Below the pieces are notes generated by a model that ran no database searches, was not told the origin of the DNA, and saw nothing but the letters and a program-made list of their open reading frames with translations. Of a stretch of 64,000 nucleotides of DNA, positions 28,783-37,378 are shown in pieces. The DNA comes from Ferrovibrio sp036381655 (GTDB taxonomy: Bacteria > Pseudomonadota > Alphaproteobacteria > Ferrovibrionales > Ferrovibrionaceae). Position 1 is the first letter of the stretch. Each line of letters opens with the position of its first letter. A program made the position numbers and the translations under genes. Where the stretch lies: positions 27,767 through 91,766 of the forward strand of contig NZ_DASVCJ010000014.1 in the NCBI RefSeq assembly GCF_036381655.1, in the 5' to 3' direction.

Positions 28783-29640
28783 TCAGCCGAACCGCGCTTC
28801 CGCCGACATCGCCAGGGCACCTTCGGCATCGGCAATCCAGAGCGACAGGCCGTCGCCGCCGAGAGCCTTGGCCCGCAGGCTGAACGGCCCGCCATCCAGC
28901 ACCGGCCGGCGGCCACGGAAGGAAAATTGCCGCAGCATCTTTCCGGGCTGCAGACCGACGGCGAAATCGACCAGGAGCGTCGCCAGCAGCGGTCCATGCA
29001 CCACAAGGCCGCCATAGCCTTCGACCTGCATCGCATAATCGCGGTCGTAATGGATGCGGTGGCCGTTGTAGGTCAGCGCCGAATAACGGAACAGCAGCAC
29101 CGGATCGGCGGTGAAGCGGCCCTCCCATTGCTGGTCCGTCGGCGCCATTTCCGGCTGCGCCAGGGCTGCGCCAGGGATTTCCTCGCGATAGACGATGTCA
29201 TGCCAGTCGGTCAGCGCCAGCGCATCGTTCTCGAATATCTCATGCCGCACGGTAACGAAAACCAGCCGCCCGCTCCGGCCGGCTTTCTCCACCGCCGATT
29301 CCAGCGTCGAGAGCCGGCGCACCTTGGCCCCGATGGTGAGCGGATGATGGAACTCGAGCCGGCTGCCCGCCCACATGCGGCGCGTGGCACTGCCCCAGAT
29401 CCTGCCGACATCCGGCAGGAAGCCGCCCAGGGCCGGATGACCGTCGCGGCCAAGCCGGGCGCGCGGCACCGCGTTCCAGAAATAAAGCCAATGCCGCAAT
29501 GCCGGCAGAGCGGCGCCGGGCACAAGGGCATCATCCGGCCGGTCCAGGGCGCGCGCCAGCGCGACAACGCGTTCCGGCAAAAGCATGTCGGCGGCTTCTT
29601 CCGAGCCGCCGACCCAATCCTTCAATTCCAGTTTTGCCAT
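28783..29640 (-). CDS. MaoC-family acyl-CoA hydratase (mesaconyl-C4-CoA hydratase-like)
   Basis: 285 residues forming a double hot-dog. The N-terminal half resembles the FAS1-like dehydratase domain. The C-terminal half has the hydratase-2 type motif Y-x-G-x-R-I-H-Y-D followed by EGYGGLVVHGPLLATLL. This arrangement matches HTD2/mesaconyl-CoA or itaconyl-CoA hydratase-like proteins. It hydrates or dehydrates an enoyl-CoA in the cytoplasm. The neighbours give no pathway; the true substrate is open. Confidence 0.8.
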   Translation of the reverse strand: MAKLELKDWVGGSEEAADMLLPERVVALARALDRPDDALVPGAALPALRHWLYFWNAVPRARLGRDGHPALGGFLPDVGRIWGSATRRMWAGSRLEFHHPLTIGAKVRRLSTLESAVEKAGRSGRLVFVTVRHEIFENDALALTDWHDIVYREEIPGAALAQPEMAPTDQQWEGRFTADPVLLFRYSALTYNGHRIHYDRDYAMQVEGYGGLVVHGPLLATLLVDFAVGLQPGKMLRQFSFRGRRPVLDGGPFSLRAKALGGDGLSLWIADAEGALAMSAEARFG

Positions 29641-29649
29641 ACTCGACTC

Positions 29650-32600
29650 TTACTGACGCGACTTGCCCACCGCCTCACGCAGCAGCAGATAAACCTTGCC
29701 GATATCGGCGGTGACAAAGGCCGAGGTCAGCAACTCTTCGTGCTCGACGCCCTTGGCGCCCGCCAGCACACGCTCGAACTCGGCGATGTAGCGATCGGTG
29801 AAGTCGCGGAACTCGCCATTCTCCTGATACTTCTCGCGGATCTTGTCCAGATCGCGCTGGTCGATCAGCTTGCGGGTGAACAGGCCGCGTTCGCCCTTGT
29901 AGTAGCGCCGCCACAGATCTTCCGACAGGTCGCGATTCAACAGACGCGAGATATCGATCGCCATCGAATTCAGATGGCCGGTAATGAAAGCGGCGGTCTT
30001 GAGGAATTGCTCGCCGCGCAGCGCCTGCGTTGCCTTGCGCAAGGCTTCCGCCTCGACGCTGGCGGTGCGCGCCGCTTCCGCGAGGGCCTTTGAATCGGCC
30101 TTCAGGCTCGCCTCGGCGCTGGCCGCCTCGCTGGCCGCACGGGCGGCGGCCGACGACAGTTCCTTCGCGCGCTGCGCCAGGATGTCGGCGGTTTCGGCGG
30201 CCCGCGCGGTCGCGCGGTCGGTAACCGCGCTGAACTCGGTGCCGGTGCGCGACAGCCGCTCGCCGATCTCGGTGACCTTCTCCGACAGGCGCGCGGCACG
30301 GGTATCGACCTCGTCGGCCTGACGGCGGAAGCCGTCGCTCATCCGGTCGGTCTGCTTCATCGCATCCTCGACGATATTGGCGAGTTCGCGGGTGCGGTTG
30401 CGCAGCACCTCGCTGGCATCGTCGATGCGGCCCGAGGCGTTGCCGACCGCCAGATTGATCTCGCGGGCGCGGGCATCGAAGGTGGCGCCAACCTGCTCGA
30501 TACGGCCGATGGCATCGTCGGAGATGCGCGCGACCTCCTGCGCCTGACGGCGGAAGGCATCGCCGATATTGGCAGTCTTGAGCGCCGCTGCATCGGATGC
30601 CTCGGCCAGTTCCTGCACCCGGCCGCGGAAGTTCTCCCGGATATTCTCCGCCTGCCGGCTGAGTTCGCCTGCCAGGGTGGTAAGCGCATCGGCCTGCTCG
30701 TGGATCGTGCTGTGCAGATCCAGCGTACGGTCGACCACGCTCTGCGCCGCTTCGCTGAGCTCGGCCGAGCGGACCCGCGCCGTATCGCCGGCGGTGTTGA
30801 TGCTGGTGGTCGCCTTTTCGGCGGCTGCGCCCAAGGCGGTGGCTTCGGTTTGCGCCTTTGCGCTCATCGCCACGAGCGCCGCGGTCTGCGCCGTCGCCTT
30901 CTCGGCAAGGCCTGCCATCGCCTCGGCCACTGCGAGCGACAGATCCTGTAGATCCTTGGCACGCGCCTGCGCCGTGCTGCCGGCCAACTGCGCTTCCATG
31001 GCGGCGCGCTCGGATGCCGCGCTCAGGGCATGCGCCTGGGCCTGCGCCATCTCGCTGACCTGATGCAGCCGCTGGGCGGCGCGTTCCGCGATGCCCTGCA
31101 ACTGGATGGCGTCCTGACCGGCGCTTTCGCCGGCGCCGCGCAGGCGCTGCGCGGTGCGCGCCGCGACTTGATCGAGCGTATCCACCTGATTGCGCAGCTG
31201 CTCGCCGGTCTCGTCGATGCGCCGGGCCAGATCGTTCACCGTACTGCCGAGCTGGCCGGCGTGATGGCGCAGCTGGCCGCCGGCAGCCTCGATCTGCTCG
31301 TCGGCACGCTTGGTCGCCTGGGCCAGCAGCGCATTGGCCTGCGCCATGGTCTCCTGAATCTGCGACGCCATCGCCTGCGCATCGCGGCCGGCCTGGCCGA
31401 GGCTTTCGATCTGCGCCTTGATGCTGGCATCGGCCTCGCCGATCTTGCCCAGAGCGCGGCCGGCGGTTTCGTCCAGGGTATCGGCGCGCTGTCTCAATTC
31501 GTCGCCGGTGCGCGTCGCGCGCTCGGTTATCTGCTGCAGCGTCGCCGTCATATTGGCGCCTTCGCGGCGCAAGGCATCGCCCGCCTGGGCCAGACGCTGG
31601 TCGGCCAGTTCGGCGGCCTGGCCAAGCTGGTCGGCCTGATGCCGCACCAGATCGCCGGTCAGCTTGAGCCGCTGCTCGGCCTGCGCAGCGGCTTCGGCGA
31701 AGCTCTCCGCCTGTTTGGAGGCCGTAAGGCCCGCCTGCTCCAGCGCATGGGTGCGGGTGCGCATGTCGTCGGCCGAAGCGCGCAGGCGCTCGCTGACGCG
31801 GCTGCTCTGCTCGTCGAGACTGCTGATCTCCCCGCGCAGCGTTTCGCCGATGTCGCGCACGCGGCCGATCGTGGTGCTGGTGGCATGCTCGATCTCGCGC
31901 ACGCGCTCGCGCAGCACCGTGCCGGCGGCTTCGGCGCTGTCGACCACCTTCTGGCTGGCCGAACTGAAAAGCTGCGTCTCGCGGCTGAAACTCTCGCCCG
32001 CCGCCGTGGCACGCGCCACGGTGACTTCGGCCGCCGTGGTGATGACCTGCGCAGATTCGGCAAAGCTGCTGCCGATACGGCTCGCCTCGCCGCCGGCACG
32101 GGTAACGGCCTGTTCGAGCGCCACGATCTTCTGCTCGAGCTGGGCGGCAATCTGCTGCGCCACTTCGGCGGCGCGTTGCACTGCCTGCTCCATCATCTCG
32201 CCATGGCGGCGCGACAATTCCTCGACGCGCTCGTTCTGGAACTGGATCGCCGAGGTGATGCGCTCGATTTCAGCGGCCTTGCTCTGGAAGATGCCGCGCG
32301 CCGTCTCGACTTCACGGGTGATGATGTCGGCCGCCTGCAACAGCGTCTTGGCCTGGGTGGAAACTGTCTGACCCAGCCCGCTGACCTTGGCATCCATCTC
32401 GGTGCCGACCTTCTCGGCGGCCTGCACGAGCGCCACGCTCTGCTCCTCGAATTTCCCGGCCAGGCCCTTCACGGTCGCGTCGAGATCGCGGTTGACCTGC
32501 TCGGCCGCGGCCAGCAAGGCCTGCGAGGATTGATGCAGCGTGCTGGTCAGATGCTTCGCCTGCTGCGCCACCTGGTCGCCGGCACCGCTGGCGGCGGCGA

Positions 32601-33120
32601 TCAGCACCTGCTGCTGGCTCGCCATGGTCTCGCCCAGGCTGCCGATCTTGTCGGTGGCCGATTGCGCGGCCTCCTCCATCTCGCGCGCCTGGCGGCGCAA
32701 GGCGCCGGCCAGGGCCGAAACCCGGCGCTCGGCTTCCGGCGTCGGATAGGTCAGGTCGAGCAGCACCGAATGCAGAGCCGCGGCCTGGCGCCTGATCGCC
32801 GTGCCGCGCCACAGATTGAGCATGACCAGCCAGAGAAACGCGAGCGGCGCAAACGCGCCGGCCAGGAAACCGCCGATCTCATGCGGCAGCGCATACCAGA
32901 GATTCTTCCAGCCGATCGAAGTCTCGATATAGACGCCGCAGAAGCCGATCCAGGCCAGGCTGATGGCGCCGCCGATACCGACCATCCAAAGCCGCCGGCG
33001 TTCCAGCGCCGGCTGGCCGATCAGTTCGGCGGCCTCGGCTTCCGCCCGCTCCAGCGCGGCCTCGCTCGCCGGCTTGCCGGCCTGCACCGCCATGTCGGCA
33101 CGCGGATGTTTGATCAGCAT
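29650..33120 (-). CDS. Large membrane-anchored coiled-coil protein, TipN-like architecture
   Basis: 1156 residues. After a short cytoplasmic N-terminus come two membrane helices (about 45-64 and 82-104), then roughly 900 residues of Ala/Glu/Gln/Arg-rich coiled coil built from degenerate repeats. A distinct C-terminal domain of about 125 residues follows (TAAFITGHLNSMAIDISRLL, RYYKGERGLFTRKL). This plan matches the alphaproteobacterial polar landmark protein TipN, which marks the new pole and guides division and flagellum placement. The match is by architecture and recalled C-terminal pattern, not a computed alignment. GGGAGGG lies 4 nt before ATG 33120. Confidence 0.75.
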   Translation of the reverse strand: MLIKHPRADMAVQAGKPASEAALERAEAEAAELIGQPALERRRLWMVGIGGAISLAWIGFCGVYIETSIGWKNLWYALPHEIGGFLAGAFAPLAFLWLVMLNLWRGTAIRRQAAALHSVLLDLTYPTPEAERRVSALAGALRRQAREMEEAAQSATDKIGSLGETMASQQQVLIAAASGAGDQVAQQAKHLTSTLHQSSQALLAAAEQVNRDLDATVKGLAGKFEEQSVALVQAAEKVGTEMDAKVSGLGQTVSTQAKTLLQAADIITREVETARGIFQSKAAEIERITSAIQFQNERVEELSRRHGEMMEQAVQRAAEVAQQIAAQLEQKIVALEQAVTRAGGEASRIGSSFAESAQVITTAAEVTVARATAAGESFSRETQLFSSASQKVVDSAEAAGTVLRERVREIEHATSTTIGRVRDIGETLRGEISSLDEQSSRVSERLRASADDMRTRTHALEQAGLTASKQAESFAEAAAQAEQRLKLTGDLVRHQADQLGQAAELADQRLAQAGDALRREGANMTATLQQITERATRTGDELRQRADTLDETAGRALGKIGEADASIKAQIESLGQAGRDAQAMASQIQETMAQANALLAQATKRADEQIEAAGGQLRHHAGQLGSTVNDLARRIDETGEQLRNQVDTLDQVAARTAQRLRGAGESAGQDAIQLQGIAERAAQRLHQVSEMAQAQAHALSAASERAAMEAQLAGSTAQARAKDLQDLSLAVAEAMAGLAEKATAQTAALVAMSAKAQTEATALGAAAEKATTSINTAGDTARVRSAELSEAAQSVVDRTLDLHSTIHEQADALTTLAGELSRQAENIRENFRGRVQELAEASDAAALKTANIGDAFRRQAQEVARISDDAIGRIEQVGATFDARAREINLAVGNASGRIDDASEVLRNRTRELANIVEDAMKQTDRMSDGFRRQADEVDTRAARLSEKVTEIGERLSRTGTEFSAVTDRATARAAETADILAQRAKELSSAAARAASEAASAEASLKADSKALAEAARTASVEAEALRKATQALRGEQFLKTAAFITGHLNSMAIDISRLLNRDLSEDLWRRYYKGERGLFTRKLIDQRDLDKIREKYQENGEFRDFTDRYIAEFERVLAGAKGVEHEELLTSAFVTADIGKVYLLLREAVGKSRQ

Positions 33121-33458
33121 GACACCCTCCCCCGCCCCGGGTCGCCGGACCCTCGTCCGCGCCGGTCGGATCGCGTCTAGACTCGCGTAAAGACCCGCAT
33201 TGAAACATCAAATCGCCAAGCGACAAAGCGCCGTCACAGTATTGTTCCGAAGGATGCCGTGGCGGCGCCGCACGTCGGCAGCACAACAGCTAGACGAAAA
33301 ATGGTTAATAGCGGCTTGCGCCGCGTCATGCTTCCCGACTTATCCCCGTGACTCACAGGCAAAATTTTTGCGCCGCAACATCGGCCGCGACACGGCGTAA
33401 AATCAGGGGGTTCACGCTATGCGGAGTCCGTCAAGGCAATTTTTTACCCGGCAGAGCC

Positions 33459-33474
33459 ACACATCGTATTGACG
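33459..33474 (+). promoter_or_regulatory. NrdR box 1 (overlaps nrdA -35)
   Basis: ACACATCGTATTGACG matches the NrdR consensus ACACAATATATTGTGT at 10 of 16 positions. It contains the candidate -35 hexamer TTGACG (33469-33474). Its partner box starts exactly 31 bp downstream, about three helical turns, which is the classic spacing of NrdR box pairs. Confidence 0.75.
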
Positions 33475-33489
33475 CTCCTTTAAGGCTCA

Positions 33490-33505
33490 GTACCATATGT
33501 TGTGT
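33490..33505 (+). promoter_or_regulatory. NrdR box 2 (overlaps nrdA -10)
   Basis: GTACCATATGTTGTGT matches the NrdR consensus at 12 of 16 positions. A plausible -10 (TACCAT, 33491-33496) lies inside it, 16 bases after the -35 hexamer. NrdR is an ATP-cone repressor of ribonucleotide reductase genes; a bound tetramer would cover both promoter elements. Confidence 0.8.
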
Positions 33506-33697
33506 TCGTTGAGCTTGTTCGCGATCGACGCCGTACCGCTTCCGGGCCGTTGGGGCCGCTTTCTATGAGGCTTTCGGGAACGCAAGGGCGGGAGTACGGC
33601 GCCGGGCCAGCAGCAACGGCGGGGATTTTTGAGATTTTAACGTGACGGCCGGTCCGGCGGTGTTGCAGTGGGCCGCGAAAATAAGGGGAAGCAATCC

Positions 33698-35623
33698 GTG
33701 CTGAACACGCTCCAAACCGAACGTGGCATTCGCGTCGATGTCGACCGCAGCCGCGACCGACTGCTCACCGATTTCGGCAAGGCCACGCTGGACGACCGCT
33801 ACCTGCTGCCGGGCGAGTCCTATCAGGACCTGTTCGCCCGCGTCGCCAGTCACTATGCCGACGACACCGCGCATGCCCAGCGCATGTACAGCTATATCAG
33901 CAAGCTGTGGTTCATGCCGGCGACCCCCGTATTGTCGAATGGCGGCACCAATCGCGGCCTGCCGATCTCCTGCTTCCTCAACGAGGCGACCGACAGCCTG
34001 GACGGCATCGTCGGCCTGTGGAACGAGAATGTCTGGCTGGCGGCGCGCGGCGGCGGCATCGGCAGCTATTGGGGCAATCTGCGCTCGATCGGCGAGAAGG
34101 TCGGGCAGAACGGCAAGACCTCTGGCATCATCCCCTTCATCCGCGTCATGGACAGCCTGACGCTGGCGATCTCGCAGGGTTCGCTGCGGCGCGGCTCGGC
34201 CGCCTGCTACCTGCCGGTCGACCATCCCGAGATCGAGGAATTCATCGAAATCCGCCGCCCCACCGGCGGCGATCCGAACCGCAAGGCGCTGAACCTGCAT
34301 AACGGTGTCTTGATCTCGGACGCCTTCATGCGCGCGGTCGAGAATGACGAGATGTGGCCTCTGCTCAGCCCGCATGACAAGAGCGTGCAGCGCACCGTCT
34401 CGGCGCGCGCCCTGTGGATCCGCATCCTCACCGCCCGCATCGAAACCGGCGAGCCCTATATCGTCTATATCGACCATGTGAACCGCGCCCTGCCCGAGCA
34501 TCACAAGCTGGCGGGCCTGAGCGTGAAGACCTCGAACCTGTGCAGCGAAATCACGCTGCCGACCGGCATCGACCATCATGGCGAGCAGCGCACCGCCGTC
34601 TGCTGCCTGTCGTCGCTGAATCTGGAATACTTCCATGAATGGAAGGAGCATCCGCTGTTCATCGAGGATTGCCTGCGCTTCCTCGACAACGTGCTGCAGG
34701 ACTTCATCGACAAGGCGCCGGACAGCATGTCCAAGGCGCGCTATGCCGCCCAGCGCGAGCGCTCGGTCGGCCTCGGCGTGATGGGCTTCCACTCCTTCCT
34801 GCAGGCCAACAACGTGCCGTGGGAAAGCGTGATGGCCAAGGTGTGGAACCGCACCATCTTCAAGCATATCAAGGACCAGGCCGATGCCGCGTCCAGGAAG
34901 CTGGCGGAAGAGCGCGGCCCCTGCCCCGATGCCGCCGAATACGGCATCATGGAGCGTTTCTCGCACAAGATGGCGATCGCGCCGACTGCGTCGATCTCGA
35001 TCATTGCCGGCGGCGCCTCGCCTGGCATCGAGCCGAATGTAGCCAACGCCTTCACCCACAAGACGCTGTCGGGCTCCTTCTCGGTCCGCAACCGCTACCT
35101 CGAGAAGACGCTGGAGCAGTATGGCAAGAACGACGACGAAACCTGGTCGTCGATCACCACCAATGGCGGCTCGGTGCAGCACCTCGATTTCCTCACCGAC
35201 GACGAGAAGGCCGTGTTCAAGACGGCGTTCGAGATCGACCAGCGCTGGCTGATCGAACTTGCCGCCGACCGCACGCCGTTCATCTGCCAGGCGCAGAGCC
35301 TGAACATCTTCCTGCCGGCCAACGTGCATAAGCGCGACCTGCACCAGATCCACCTGCTGGCCTGGAAGAAGGGCGTGAAGAGCCTCTATTACTGCCGCTC
35401 GCTGTCGATCCAGCGGGCCGAAACGGTTTCGACCAAGTCGGCGGCCGATGCCGGCAGCAATGTCGTCTCGATCCCGCTGGTCGGCAAGATCAACGAAGGC
35501 GAGCGCCCGCAGCACGTGCCGGGAGAGGCCGAACTGCCGCTGGCCGCTGCAGCGGCGACGGCCTCGACGAATGGCGGTCCGCGCGAGGCGGTCGATTACG
35601 ACGAATGCCTCGCCTGCCAGTAA
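33698..35623 (+). CDS. nrdA: Ribonucleoside-diphosphate reductase, class I alpha subunit
   Basis: 641 residues. I chose GTG 33698 because AAGGGGAA lies 7 nt upstream; the GTG at 33668 has no such site. Active-site cysteines are visible in LPISCFLNE, in NLCSEI (with the catalytic Glu) and in AVCCLSSLN. The C-terminal redox pair is in ECLACQ. It reduces ribonucleotides to deoxyribonucleotides using a radical generated in NrdB. An N-terminal ATP-cone is absent (the protein starts near the R1 core), so dATP activity inhibition by the usual route is unlikely. Its nrdB partner is 2.4 kb downstream. Confidence 0.95.
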   Translation: MLNTLQTERGIRVDVDRSRDRLLTDFGKATLDDRYLLPGESYQDLFARVASHYADDTAHAQRMYSYISKLWFMPATPVLSNGGTNRGLPISCFLNEATDSLDGIVGLWNENVWLAARGGGIGSYWGNLRSIGEKVGQNGKTSGIIPFIRVMDSLTLAISQGSLRRGSAACYLPVDHPEIEEFIEIRRPTGGDPNRKALNLHNGVLISDAFMRAVENDEMWPLLSPHDKSVQRTVSARALWIRILTARIETGEPYIVYIDHVNRALPEHHKLAGLSVKTSNLCSEITLPTGIDHHGEQRTAVCCLSSLNLEYFHEWKEHPLFIEDCLRFLDNVLQDFIDKAPDSMSKARYAAQRERSVGLGVMGFHSFLQANNVPWESVMAKVWNRTIFKHIKDQADAASRKLAEERGPCPDAAEYGIMERFSHKMAIAPTASISIIAGGASPGIEPNVANAFTHKTLSGSFSVRNRYLEKTLEQYGKNDDETWSSITTNGGSVQHLDFLTDDEKAVFKTAFEIDQRWLIELAADRTPFICQAQSLNIFLPANVHKRDLHQIHLLAWKKGVKSLYYCRSLSIQRAETVSTKSAADAGSNVVSIPLVGKINEGERPQHVPGEAELPLAAAAATASTNGGPREAVDYDECLACQ

Positions 35624-35677
35624 ACGCCGAACCGGCAAAGCCGAAGCCGGCAGGCCGGCGATAGACGCAAGCCATCG

Positions 35678-35728
35678 CGGCCCGGGCAAGCCCCGGGCCG
35701 TCCTGCTTTACCCGGGCCGTCCTGCTTT
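35678..35728 (+). terminator. Hairpin plus 19-bp tandem duplication after nrdA
   Basis: CGGCCCGGG (35678-35686) and CCCGGGCCG (35692-35700) form a 9-bp stem with a 5-base loop, followed by tcctgcttt. The right arm and tail are then repeated: CCCGGGCCGTCCTGCTTT occurs at 35692-35709 and 35711-35728. It lies between the convergent nrdA and SPW genes and probably ends the nrdA transcript. The U-tract is weak. Confidence 0.55.
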
Positions 35729-36141
35729 CAAGCGTGCGGCCCTGGCGCCCGCATCGGCCGCCCGGACCCGCGTCCGCCCCGCGCCTTGTCTGGCTGGCGC
35801 TCCTCCCAAAGCTCGGATGCCGCCATCAGCGTGATGATCAGGCCCAGTCCGACATGGCAGGCGCGCGCCGCGCTAGCGGCGTCGTAATCGAGAATCCAGG
35901 GCGAGACGATCAGCCAGACCCCCAGCGCGACATTCAGCCATTCCTCCCAGGGTTCGAGGTGGCTGATCGCCAGCGCGCACAGCGCGATGATGATCACGCC
36001 GACCACGATCGCGTTATAGGTCGGCGCCGGCTCGTTGGTGAACGCAATGATCCAGGGCGAGATCAGCACCACGACCCCCAGCATGAGGTCGGCCCAATCC
36101 TGCCAATGGCGATAGATGAACGGCTTTAACAGAGACGCCAT
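35728..36141 (-). CDS. SPW-repeat membrane protein
   Basis: 137 residues from ATG 36141, with GGGAGGG 4 nt upstream. Two copies of the SPW unit are present, each a Trp-rich amphipathic start (WQDWADLMLG; WEEWLNVALG) leading to a helix with the S-P-W signature (LISPWIIAF; IVSPWILDY). Four membrane helices in all, with an Arg/Gly-rich tail. SPW proteins are small inner-membrane proteins of unknown function. A second SPW gene lies directly upstream on the same strand. Confidence 0.88.
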   Translation of the reverse strand: MASLLKPFIYRHWQDWADLMLGVVVLISPWIIAFTNEPAPTYNAIVVGVIIIALCALAISHLEPWEEWLNVALGVWLIVSPWILDYDAASAARACHVGLGLIITLMAASELWEERQPDKARGGRGSGRPMRAPGPHA

Positions 36142-36220
36142 GGAACCCTCCCGACGATGGAGTGTTATGGAGGCGCATTACGGGGATGCGTCTGCCTGGG
36201 ATCTATGGCGCGGTACTGCT

Positions 36221-36631
36221 TCAGGCCCTTGGAGTGCTGGTTTGCCAGATTTCAAGCGCGGCGATCACCAGCACGAAGGCGCCGACACCGAGATGCGGAA
36301 GTTTCGCCGGGTTGTAGTCGGCGACGTCGAGCATCCAGGGCGACAGTACCAGCCAGATACCGAGCAGGGCGTTGATATAGGCTTCCCAGCGGTCGAGCAA
36401 AGTGAGCGCCAGGGCGGAAAGGGCAAAAATCAGGAAGCCGACGATGACAGCATTCATCGTCGCCCCCTGCAGCCCGGTATAGCCGAACAGCCAGGGTGAA
36501 GCCGCCATGAGGATGCCGAGGGTCATATTGGCCCAGTCCTGCCAGCGCTTCGCGTCCTGCGAAGCATTGGCGGGGTGAAGACCAACATGGTCACGGCCAT
36601 GGGTTTCATTGCGGTTAAAGACATCAGCCAA
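36221..36631 (-). CDS. SPW-repeat membrane protein, second copy
   Basis: 136 residues. The start is best placed at TTG 36631, which has GGAGGAGG about 8-9 nt upstream; the ATG at 36664 would lie before that site. Two SPW units are seen: WQDWANMTLGILMAASPWLF and WEAYINALLGIWLVLSPWML. The hydrophilic N-terminus (about 35 residues) is longer than in the neighbour. The pair looks like an old tandem duplication, since the repeats match in layout but little in detail. Confidence 0.85.
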   Translation of the reverse strand: MADVFNRNETHGRDHVGLHPANASQDAKRWQDWANMTLGILMAASPWLFGYTGLQGATMNAVIVGFLIFALSALALTLLDRWEAYINALLGIWLVLSPWMLDVADYNPAKLPHLGVGAFVLVIAALEIWQTSTPRA

Positions 36632-36810
36632 AACGCACCTCCTCCGGGCGAACGGCCCGGGCACTGCCGATGCGTCGGCGCTTTGTCATAAACCGGAGCT
36701 GATATCCGGCTCCCCCCGTGCCCACGACGCACGGTCCAGAATAGAAGTTAGGGTGCTCTGCAAGCTTTGCCAGAGGGTTAATCGGTGGATAGGTTTTTCG
36801 AGAATTTCGC

Positions 36811-36840
36811 TTGCTTAATATTAAATTGTACACTATTTAA
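36811..36840 (+). promoter_or_regulatory. ohr promoter with OhrR operator
   Basis: The near-palindrome TTAAATTGTACACTATTTAA (36821-36840, 8 of 10 paired positions) resembles OhrR boxes. It overlaps a candidate promoter: -35 TTGCTT (36811-36816) and -10 TATTTA (36834-36839) with 17-base spacing. Reduced OhrR would block the -10; organic peroxides would release it. ohr starts 44 bases downstream. Confidence 0.7.
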
Positions 36841-36883
36841 TGTCTCGCAAACGACCTCCCATAAACGAACCTAGGAGCATCCC

Positions 36884-37306
36884 ATGTCGATCACTCCCCT
36901 CTACACCACCACCGCAACGGCGACCGGCGGCCGCTCGGGCAAGGTTACCTCGGCCGATGGCATCATCGACCTGAACCTGGCCATGCCCAAGGAATTGGGC
37001 GGCCCCGGCAATGCCGCCAATCCGGAAACCCTGTTCGCCAGCGGCTATTCGGCCTGCTTTCAGGGCGCACTCGGCCTGGTCGCGCGCAATCAGAAGGTCA
37101 CCCTGCCGCAGGGCAACACCGTCAGCGTGACCATCGGCATCGGCAAGGACGAGACCAGCTTCGGACTGAACGCCAGGATTTCGGTCAAGCTGCCGGGCAT
37201 GGACAAGGCCCAGGCCGAGGCGCTGGTCAAGGCCGCCCATGAGGTCTGCCCCTATTCCAAGGCGACCCGCGGCAATATCGAGGTCGCCCTCGAAACCCTG
37301 GTCTGA
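36884..37306 (+). CDS. ohr: Organic hydroperoxide resistance protein Ohr
   Basis: 140 residues, the standard Ohr length. The two catalytic cysteines are Cys58 (GYSACF) and Cys122 (VCPYSKATRGN). Ohr reduces organic peroxides, including fatty-acid and peroxynitrite-derived ones, with lipoylated proteins as electron donor. A ribosome site (taggag) precedes ATG 36884. Its regulator ohrR follows 73 nt downstream, and the operator lies immediately upstream. Confidence 0.95.
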   Translation: MSITPLYTTTATATGGRSGKVTSADGIIDLNLAMPKELGGPGNAANPETLFASGYSACFQGALGLVARNQKVTLPQGNTVSVTIGIGKDETSFGLNARISVKLPGMDKAQAEALVKAAHEVCPYSKATRGNIEVALETLV

Positions 37307-37378
37307 TGCGAAGCGCTTAACCCCTGCGGCGCCGGGATTGCCTGTTCCGGCGCCGCCAAAATCTGGCACACTCGCGCC

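Larger units (their letters stand above)
33121..33697. other. Divergent intergenic region and long nrdA leader
   Basis: 577 bases between the coiled-coil gene and nrdA. The left part is A/T-rich in places and presumably holds the promoter of the coiled-coil gene. The nrdA promoter with two NrdR boxes is at 33459-33505. About 190 bases of leader lie between it and the nrdA start. A 26-codon frame (33565-33645) without a ribosome site lies in the leader. I see no recognised riboswitch. Confidence 0.6.

Noticed and set aside
31030..33180. 716-residue open frame antisense to the coiled-coil gene
   Set aside because: Mirror of the repetitive Ala/Glu/Arg codons on the real strand; the translation is low-complexity with no motif.
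33565..33645. 26-codon leader peptide candidate before nrdA
   Set aside because: No ribosome site and no attenuator-type codon run; kept only as a comment in the leader entry.
33563..35689. 708-residue open frame antisense to nrdA
   Set aside because: It covers nrdA completely on the other strand and its translation has no family pattern; it is a codon-bias shadow.
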